Positions 5,391 to 9,647 of a stretch of DNA of 9,647 nt are shown one piece after another. The position numbers and the translations under genes were made by a program. The stretch lies in NCBI GenBank assembly GCA_021161765.1, contig JAGGZZ010000186.1, positions 1 to 9,647 on the forward strand, given 5' to 3'. Each line of letters begins with the position of its first letter. Within the stretch, counting starts at the first letter, position 1. Source of the stretch: Candidatus Methanophagales archaeon (GTDB lineage Archaea; Halobacteriota; Syntropharchaeia; Alkanophagales; Methanospirareceae). Below the pieces are notes generated by a model, which worked only from the letters and a program-made list of their open reading frames with translations, was not told the origin of the DNA and made no database searches.

Positions 5391-5732
5391 ATGATGATCA
5401 ACTCATACGACTTCGGCAGGATAGTCGTAGATGGAAAAGCATATACGAACGATGTGATTATCTTCCCTGATAAGGTCAAGGACAACTGGTGGAGAAAAGA
5501 AGGACATGCTCTCCACATAGAAGATATTGACTCCGTGGTCGAAGAGAAGCCGGAGGTGCTAATTGTAGGCACTGGAAAATATGGAATCCTGAAAGTTTTG
5601 CCAGAAACGAGAGAATACATCGAATCAAAAGGAATAGAGTTAATCGTCGAGCCAACAGACAAAGCTTGCGAAATATACAACGAAATATCAAAGAATAAAA
5701 AAGCCGTAGCTGCTTTACACTTGACCTGTTAA
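5391..5732 (+). CDS. Mth938-like (DUF498 / NDUFAF3-type) protein
   Basis: 113 residues, full length for this single-domain family. Residues 2-16 are MINSYDFGRIVVDG, residues 22-37 VIIFPDKVKDNWWRKE, then LHIEDI, and the core loop PEVLIVGTGKYGILKVLPE followed by GIELIVEPTDKACEIYNE. The family is named after Methanothermobacter MTH938, has a three-layer alpha/beta fold and includes the mitochondrial complex I assembly factor NDUFAF3. The archaeal role is not established. Two adjacent ATGs (5391 and 5394) are possible starts; the upstream fragment at 4787 begins at the position equivalent to the second. The gene ends convergently with the acylphosphatase, 47 bases away, across a hairpin. Confidence 0.88.
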   Translation: MMINSYDFGRIVVDGKAYTNDVIIFPDKVKDNWWRKEGHALHIEDIDSVVEEKPEVLIVGTGKYGILKVLPETREYIESKGIELIVEPTDKACEIYNEISKNKKAVAALHLTC

Positions 5733-5738
5733 TACACT

Positions 5739-5757
5739 TTCTTTCTACGAGAAAGAA
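5739..5757. terminator. Hairpin between convergent genes
   Basis: TTCTTTCT (5739-5746) pairs with AGAAAGAA (5750-5757) around a 3-base loop, 6 bases after the Mth938-like stop. On the plus strand the left arm is pyrimidine-rich, as in archaeal termination regions. A second stem, TTCGGT (5774-5779) with ACCGAA (5788-5793), overlaps the end of the acylphosphatase gene. Together they are a plausible two-way terminator. Confidence 0.45.
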
Positions 5758-5779
5758 CCGAGGGCTAAGAAAGTTCGGT

Positions 5780-6064
5780 TTATCGATACCGAATGTTAAA
5801 GCCTTTAAATTCCCCCGTATATTCTCCCCATGTAACCTTTACCGACGATACCTTCGCCGCAGGAGGCCCATAATGACAATACTCTACCATTTCATCTACT
5901 TTTCCTTTTGCTCCTTCAAATACCGCTTCTACTCCCCCATCTTCCGTGTTTCTTACCCAGCCCTTTACCGCCCGCAGATTCGCTTCCTCTTTGGTTGTAT
6001 ACCTGAATAGAACTCCTTGTACTCGCCCCTTGACAAACACGTGTGCCCTTACTTTTGAGTCCAT
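5780..6064 (-). CDS. acyP: Acylphosphatase
   Basis: Hydrolyses the carboxyl-phosphate bond of acyl phosphates such as acetyl phosphate or carbamoyl phosphate; a small cytoplasmic ferredoxin-fold enzyme. From the ATG at 6064 the protein has 94 residues, normal for the family. VKGRVQGVLFR carries the phosphate-binding loop and catalytic Arg21, and GWVRNTEDGGVEA carries catalytic Asn39. The C-terminal FNIRY strand is present. A longer frame opens at 6097, but its first 11 codons (MHCFFYCCFIT) lie in the promoter region and are not family-like, so 6064 is preferred. Monocistronic and convergent with the Mth938-like gene. It appears intact, unlike many of its neighbours. Confidence 0.93.
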   Translation of the reverse strand: MDSKVRAHVFVKGRVQGVLFRYTTKEEANLRAVKGWVRNTEDGGVEAVFEGAKGKVDEMVEYCHYGPPAAKVSSVKVTWGEYTGEFKGFNIRYR

Positions 6065-6090
6065 GGTTATAAAACAACAATAAAAAAAGC

Positions 6091-6110
6091 AATGCAATAT
6101 AAAAAATATT
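6091..6110. promoter_or_regulatory. Shared bidirectional TATA region
   Basis: AATATAAAAAATATT and its complement give TATA-like boxes in both directions. On the minus strand TTTATATT (6096-6103) predicts an mRNA start about 10 bases before the acylphosphatase ATG. On the plus strand the box lies about 23 bases before the Yip1-like ATG at 6124, which also has a GGTGA site at 6113-6117. Confidence 0.45.
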
Positions 6111-6123
6111 TCGGTGACACAAA

Positions 6124-6316
6124 ATGGTGTTAAGTGCTGGGGAAAGAATGAAAGGGGTTCTTGTTCAGTCCTTCGAAAACGTTCGACAACTCTAAGGAAG
6201 ACACGATTGGCGACGCCCTGAAGTATTTCGCAATAGCGATTCCTCTAATCATTTACAATTTTTCCTCCTTTTTATTTTTATGGCGGATTCCCCAGGCTTT
6301 ATTTATTGGGCTATAG
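6124..6316 (+). pseudogene. Yip1-type membrane protein remnant, frameshifted and truncated
   Basis: The ATG at 6124, six bases after GGTGA, opens MVLSAGERMKGVLVQSFE, and that frame stops at 6193-6195. One base out of phase, from 6182, the sequence continues FDNSKEDTIGDALKYFAIAIPLIIY (to about 6256). This is the normal continuation of archaeal Yip1/DUF1282-like integral membrane proteins, whose N-terminus reads (S)xETF-x-x-x-KEDT-x-GDALKYF before the first membrane segment. The single-base shift lies in GAAAACG near 6174-6182. Family-like sequence ends where the first transmembrane helix should continue. The second frame stops at 6316, inside the convergent gene. The remaining four or so membrane helices are gone. 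Confidence 0.6.
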
Positions 6317-7775
6317 AAGCTCGCTGGCTATTTCTGTCTAATCTACCACTGAGCGTTAATCCAGTCATTATTGCGGTGGCAGTAGTTATTTCAGGCAGAG
6401 AGATATCTGCATTAAAACCACCTAAATGAGGACCTGTTCTGATGGTTATGTCCTCCTGACCCCTGACAAATCCTCTTATCTCTCCCTCGGTATAGCCTCC
6501 ATCTATTAATACTTGTCTAAATTTATCAGCACTCATTCTCCCCTGGTCAGCCCTCCTGAGTATCTCTTCCATATATGTATCTACGCCCATCTCCTCAATC
6601 ATCATGAGGACAAGATTATCTAAGAAGTGCAAAGGTTGGCAAAATACTCGCCCTGTAAAGCCCGTGTAATAATTTTGAAATACCCCCTGGATTAACTCGC
6701 TCAATAGACTTTTATCGAACAGGTCACGTGTATCAACGGGTTTACCCTGGCTATCCCAACCCATCCTGCTCCTATCTCTGTTGCGGAAATAGCTGCCTAA
6801 GAGGAGCATTAGGCTGAGATAATGAATACCAATGTAATGATACAGCCATAACGGATTCTCATCAAAGGCAATGAAATGTTCAAAATCCCTTATACCCGTA
6901 ATACCAATATTGGGATTGTCTAAGGAGAAGAGCCATCTATCCAATCTGCCTCTCTTCTCCCAATCATAGCGACCTTGATCTGCTCTCCTACCTACTTGTG
7001 GGCGATTATGAAATAATGCAATGGGCTTGGTATGGATAATGCCTAAAGAGGTGAGATGACCTAACAATTGGGAAGACCGGAACATTACCTCTTTGAATTC
7101 GCCTGGATTGACCTTTTTGGAATCATTACAATAAGTGAAGTAGTCTTTATGTGCAAAAAAGGCAATGGCATATGGGCTTAATTCCTCATGTGTCCTTAAG
7201 GTTAAGGGTATATTTTTGAGCCTAAATATATAACCCCCCTCTGTTCTAATAGCTTTTGGTATATCAAATCTGGCAGGTTGGGAATAATTCATCCCTAAGT
7301 ATTCCATCCATCTTGCCTCGATCAATAAAGACTGAATCTTTTCCTCTTTGCGCAAGAGCTTTACTACAAGAATCTTATCCTCTCCCACGTTGCCTATCAG
7401 ACTCCTACCCATAAATTGGAGATCAGAAGGATAAGGAACGTCTTCTCCCCTGGTTAGCTCTTCCAAGCTTAAAGCGAGGGCTTTCTTGTGTATGGATATA
7501 GAATTAGTTACTTCTACCGGACCTTTGATCAAAACAGGTATGGATAAAGCATGACCAGCAGCCCTATAAGCATAGAAATCCAGGTCTTTCGTCTTTAAGA
7601 TATTTTCTAAACCCTGAAAAGTAGCTTTGGGAATAAGTTCCGGTCTTCTTTGAATCATATAAACCAATGCATTATCAGCAGCCCTGTAAGTGGAAGGGTC
7701 TAATCCCTTTTTTCTTAGGATATTCTCCATGCATACAGGGTCTTTAGTATAAAGTGAAAGATATGGCCAGGACAT
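6303..7775 (-). CDS. SidJ-related pseudokinase-like protein
   Basis: 490 residues, no signal peptide. Residues 16-37 and 56-77 are two similar helical repeats (MENILRKKGLDPSTYRAADNAL against LENILKTKDLDFYAYRAAGHAL), HEAT-like. A kinase-fold part follows: K139 in ILVVKLLRK (the beta-3 lysine), E153 in LLIEARWMEYL (the alpha-C glutamate), H248 and N257 in IIHTKPIALFHNR (catalytic-loop position), and D297-F298-E299 in GIRDFEHF (DFG position). The order and the HTKPIALFHNR, RLDRWL and DFEHF motifs fit, from recall, proteins annotated as SidJ-related pseudokinases. Legionella SidJ uses a kinase fold for calmodulin-activated protein glutamylation. The substrate here is unknown and transfer from bacteria is possible. 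It ends in the Yip1 remnant and starts about 27 bases from a TATA box. Family name moderately sure. Confidence 0.65.
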   Translation of the reverse strand: MSWPYLSLYTKDPVCMENILRKKGLDPSTYRAADNALVYMIQRRPELIPKATFQGLENILKTKDLDFYAYRAAGHALSIPVLIKGPVEVTNSISIHKKALALSLEELTRGEDVPYPSDLQFMGRSLIGNVGEDKILVVKLLRKEEKIQSLLIEARWMEYLGMNYSQPARFDIPKAIRTEGGYIFRLKNIPLTLRTHEELSPYAIAFFAHKDYFTYCNDSKKVNPGEFKEVMFRSSQLLGHLTSLGIIHTKPIALFHNRPQVGRRADQGRYDWEKRGRLDRWLFSLDNPNIGITGIRDFEHFIAFDENPLWLYHYIGIHYLSLMLLLGSYFRNRDRSRMGWDSQGKPVDTRDLFDKSLLSELIQGVFQNYYTGFTGRVFCQPLHFLDNLVLMMIEEMGVDTYMEEILRRADQGRMSADKFRQVLIDGGYTEGEIRGFVRGQEDITIRTGPHLGGFNADISLPEITTATAIMTGLTLSGRLDRNSQRASIAQ

Positions 7776-7797
7776 TACTACTTTTAATTAGGTGTAT

Positions 7798-7806
7798 CAA
7801 TATAAG
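7798..7806 (-). promoter_or_regulatory. TATA box implying a leaderless mRNA
   Basis: Minus-strand CTTATATTG is centred 27 bases from the ATG at 7775, the usual TATA-to-start distance in archaea. No ribosome binding site precedes that ATG and an in-frame stop lies four codons upstream. The kinase-like gene therefore probably has its own promoter and a leaderless transcript, separate from the YbjQ gene 86 bases away. Confidence 0.5.
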
Positions 7807-7861
7807 CAATTAATAAATCAAGAGAAGGGAAGGATTCTGATATCTTAATTTTTCCCTTTCT

Positions 7862-8248
7862 TCACCTCAACTTCACTGCGGTTCCATACGCAAGCATCTC
7901 CGATACTCCGCTTGTTATCCTGGCGGTCATAACCCGCGTATTTATGACCGCATCAGCACTCATCTCCTCAGCCTTCTTTTTCAGCCTTCCCAATGCGGTT
8001 ACCCCTCCCTCACTGAACATGTTCGGGTGTTTTTCATTGATAGTAATTTGTTGAAATCCCGTCGTCATCTCCTCATTGTACTCTTCCGGCTGAATGACCT
8101 CCACTTCTGGAGGGCCAACCATATCAGCTATCAGCCTACCACAGTCAGTGACAGATATACGATACCTATAAGAGATTCTCACAAGCCCCAAGACCTCTGC
8201 TATCTCCTTTCCAGGAACGAAATCCGTATTTACCACTATTACGTTCAT
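7862..8248 (-). CDS. YbjQ / UPF0145 (DUF74) family protein
   Basis: 128 residues. It opens MNVIVVNTDFVPGKEIAEVLGLVR, matching the family's T-x-x-x-PG-x-x-I-x-x-x-LG-x-V start. The second half has the family's helix and strand pair, RLKKKAEEMSADAVINTRVMTARI then EMLAYGTAVKL. The family forms ring-shaped oligomers of an alpha/beta fold and is sometimes labelled heavy-metal-binding; its biochemical role is not established. The protein is about 20 residues longer than usual, with extra sequence in the middle (residues about 45-80). A strong site GGGAGGAG (8257-8264) lies 8 bases before the ATG. The start overlaps the stop of a 23-codon frame by the sequence ATGA. Confidence 0.85.
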   Translation of the reverse strand: MNVIVVNTDFVPGKEIAEVLGLVRISYRYRISVTDCGRLIADMVGPPEVEVIQPEEYNEEMTTGFQQITINEKHPNMFSEGGVTALGRLKKKAEEMSADAVINTRVMTARITSGVSEMLAYGTAVKLR

Positions 8249-8316
8249 GGTCTTAACTCCTCCCTACTTATTTCCTTTTTCATTTTCTTCCATTCTTTGT
8301 ATCTCTCAACACCCAT
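8245..8316 (-). CDS. Possible 23-codon coupled small ORF
   Basis: The ATG at 8316 opens MGVERYKEWKKMKKEISREELRP, a highly charged, probably helical peptide, whose TGA overlaps the YbjQ ATG (ATGA). The YbjQ ribosome binding site lies inside it, the layout of a leader peptide coupled to its downstream gene. It has no clear ribosome binding site of its own. An AT-rich stretch at 8322-8336 could be a TATA element that would start the mRNA inside it, in which case it would not be translated. Confidence 0.3.
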   Translation of the reverse strand: MGVERYKEWKKMKKEISREELRP

Positions 8317-8356
8317 CGTTATTATTAAAATATTTTCATTCTCCTGGTAGCTACAT

Positions 8357-8901
8357 CTAAAAGTTCGCTATGAGGTCCTCCTTAACTTCACGTGCGCTCT
8401 TCTCGCCGACTAATATCTCGACCAGTTTAACGCCGAATTCAAGCGCAGTCCCCGGACCCTGACTGGTGATTATCTTACCATCCACTACCACTCGCTCATT
8501 GATGGGCTTTGCCCCGTCTAAAGCGGTTTCCAAACCCGGATAAATCGTCGCGTTTTTACCCTCTAAAATCCCCGCTTTTGCCAATACCGAAGGTGCACCA
8601 CAGATAGCTGCAACGACCTTACCGCGTGCAAATGCTTTTCTCACTGCATCCAAAACGCGCTTGTCGTTACCCAGATTCACGTACCCGGGAGACCCACCGG
8701 GCAAAACGACCGCATCAAAATCCTCGGTATTAATCCCTTCTATTTCTCTATCCGGAATCACCTTAACCCCACGTCCGCCTTCGATAGCGCCCGCTTGAAG
8801 ACCTGCAATCACAACCTCTACCCCGCCCTTCTGAGTGTGTCCACAATACCCATCGCTTCTATCTCTTCAAATCCCGTAGCCAAAAACACAACGACAGCCA
8901 T
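8357..8901 (-). CDS. DJ-1/PfpI family protein, one-base frameshift
   Basis: Cytoplasmic Rossmann-like protein of the DJ-1/PfpI superfamily (proteases, chaperones, glyoxalase/deglycase-type enzymes). From the ATG at 8901, 8 bases after AGAGGT (8910-8915), the protein reads MAVVVFLATGFEEIEAMG with the conserved Glu of FEEIE, then DTLRRAG and an immediate stop. One base out of phase it continues EVVIAGLQAGAIEGGRG to the end. VAAICGAPSVLAKAG holds the nucleophilic-elbow Cys and VVLPGGSPGY is also present. The shift lies in the run of four G (plus-strand CCCC, 8821-8824); a fifth G would restore about 181 residues, the usual length. This may be a sequencing error in a homopolymer, a recent mutation, or, less likely, programmed frameshifting. 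The open frame without repair starts at 8812. Confidence 0.85.
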
Positions 8902-8976
8902 TTTCTCTTACCTCTTTAGTTATATATGTCTCGTTTTATACTAAATTCATGTTTTTAATGAAAAATTGAAGATCAA

Positions 8977-9004
8977 TTATAAATAACTACGAATTCATTC
9001 GTAG
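8977..9004 (+). promoter_or_regulatory. TATA box abutting an 18-bp palindrome
   Basis: TTATAAATA (8977-8985) is a good archaeal TATA box. One base later, CTACGAAT (8987-8994) and ATTCGTAG (8997-9004) form a perfect inverted repeat with a 2-base spacer. An archaeal repressor bound here would block the region between TATA and mRNA start (predicted about 9006). A second TATA-like CTTTTATAAA (9014-9022) lies about 26 bases before the ATG at 9045 and could give a leaderless mRNA. AAAGGAGG (9021-9028) is 16 bases from the ATG, long for a ribosome binding site. Confidence 0.45.
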
Positions 9005-9044
9005 CCTTAGAAACTTTTATAAAGGAGGAAAAATAAAGAAGGTT

Positions 9045-9647
9045 ATGGACTTGCAGGGAAAACAACTGACAATTGCAACAGTTGCGGTAGTGTTTGCGTT
9101 CTTAGTGCTTATTGCGTTAGTAGCCACAATTGGCGGTGGTTTACGCTCGTATGAGCGGTCAGAAATAGCAATCGCGGATATTGATATATCTGCCGAAGCG
9201 CTTGGTATTGCCGATGTAATGCTAAATGTGACCACATATCTGGATAACAGCGGGGATGCGAAATCCGGCGAAATGGACATCATGGTGAAGGCATACGATG
9301 CCGATACAAATTTACTCGTGGCTTCTAATGGGTCGAAAGTGGGGAAAATAGGCGGAAGAGAGACAAAATCCGCGAACACGTACTTGAAGCTTCCGAAGAA
9401 GAGAGGATATAGGCTGCAAATAGTTGCTTTTGAAGACGGCAAGGGCATACTGCGGGGCGAAAGGGAGATTTATGGATTATCGCACTTAGAACCTCCTTCT
9501 GTTGCAAAAATTTCCATACGAAAACTTGATTTCTTCGTGGAAGCGGTAGAAGTAGAGAGCGGAAGAGGGAAAGAGAAGGAGTATGCAACCATCAATACCA
9601 CCCTATACATTGACAATCGCGGAAAAGACGTCGGCGGTCTGAGAGCG
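9045..9647 (+). CDS. Membrane-anchored DUF7490-type protein, 3' end outside window
   Basis: 201 codons are visible with no stop before the window ends. Residues about 9-31 are one hydrophobic helix (ATVAVVFAFLVLIALVATIG) with a short charged N-terminus, so the remainder is probably outside the cell, anchored by an uncleaved signal. Residues about 40-143 form a beta-rich domain, and from about 155 a second copy starts. ADVMLNVTTYLDNSGDAKSG in the first corresponds to EYATINTTLYIDNRGKDVGG in the second. This two-copy layout with an N-terminal anchor fits the archaeal DUF7490 family; the function is unknown. It is divergent from the DJ-1 gene and has its own promoter and palindrome. Confidence 0.75.
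   Translation, partial: MDLQGKQLTIATVAVVFAFLVLIALVATIGGGLRSYERSEIAIADIDISAEALGIADVMLNVTTYLDNSGDAKSGEMDIMVKAYDADTNLLVASNGSKVGKIGGRETKSANTYLKLPKKRGYRLQIVAFEDGKGILRGEREIYGLSHLEPPSVAKISIRKLDFFVEAVEVESGRGKEKEYATINTTLYIDNRGKDVGGLRA

Noticed and set aside
6065..6097. N-terminal extension MHCFFYCCFIT of acylphosphatase
   Set aside because: It lies in the AT-rich promoter, is not family-like, and would start at or within the predicted TATA element; the ATG at 6064 gives the normal length.
6303..7775. Canonical Ser/Thr protein kinase
   Set aside because: The catalytic loop reads HTKPIALFHNR rather than HRDxKxxN and no glycine-rich loop is evident, so a pseudokinase-like group fits better.
9017..9588. 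Minus-strand frames opposite the DUF7490-type gene
   Set aside because: They are antisense to a gene with a clear membrane helix and repeated domain, and their serine- and proline-rich translations look like noise.

Overview
The window looks like a chromosomal segment of a euryarchaeon, possibly an ANME-1/Methanophagales-like or related methanogen-lineage genome. The reasons are AT-rich TATA elements about 25 bp upstream of starts (some implying leaderless mRNAs), GGAGG/GGTGA ribosome binding sites, an Mth938-like protein, an archaeal acylphosphatase and a DUF7490-type membrane-anchored protein at the right end. The lineage is an inference from gene families and was not tested by search.

Left half (about 65-4705, minus strand): one tightly overlapping operon, apparently read from a promoter near 4736-4745. 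In transcription order it holds a RadC-family JAMM protein, a type I restriction-modification methylase (hsdM) broken into three reading frames, two DUF1016/YhcG-type PDDEXK nuclease relatives, an AlbA_2/HATPase/winged-helix protein (COG2865 type), and an 81-residue protein whose N-terminus repeats that of RadC. This is a defence-island gene set, but nearly every member has lost a defined internal or terminal block. HsdM lacks its SAM-binding motif, both DUF1016 proteins lack most of the nuclease core, RadC lacks its helix-hairpin-helix region, and the 3' end of one DUF1016 gene is joined to the middle of the AlbA_2 gene. What remains is clean sequence without scattered stops, so loss seems to have occurred by discrete deletions (or the assembly is faulty).

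Middle (4787-6316): small plus-strand genes and remnants. They are a 16-codon duplicate of the start of the Mth938-like gene, a C39-type cysteine peptidase fragment, an unrecognised 107-residue protein and the intact Mth938-like gene. A convergent, intact acylphosphatase (minus) shares a bidirectional AT-rich promoter region with a frameshifted, truncated Yip1-type membrane protein remnant.

Right half (6303-9647): a 490-residue kinase-fold protein resembling the SidJ-related pseudokinases, with a predicted leaderless promoter; a YbjQ-family protein preceded by a possibly coupled 23-codon ORF; a DJ-1/PfpI gene with a one-base frameshift in a G run; and, divergently, the 5' part of a DUF7490-type gene behind a TATA box that abuts an 18-bp palindrome. 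No RNA genes, CRISPR arrays or intact insertion sequences were seen.
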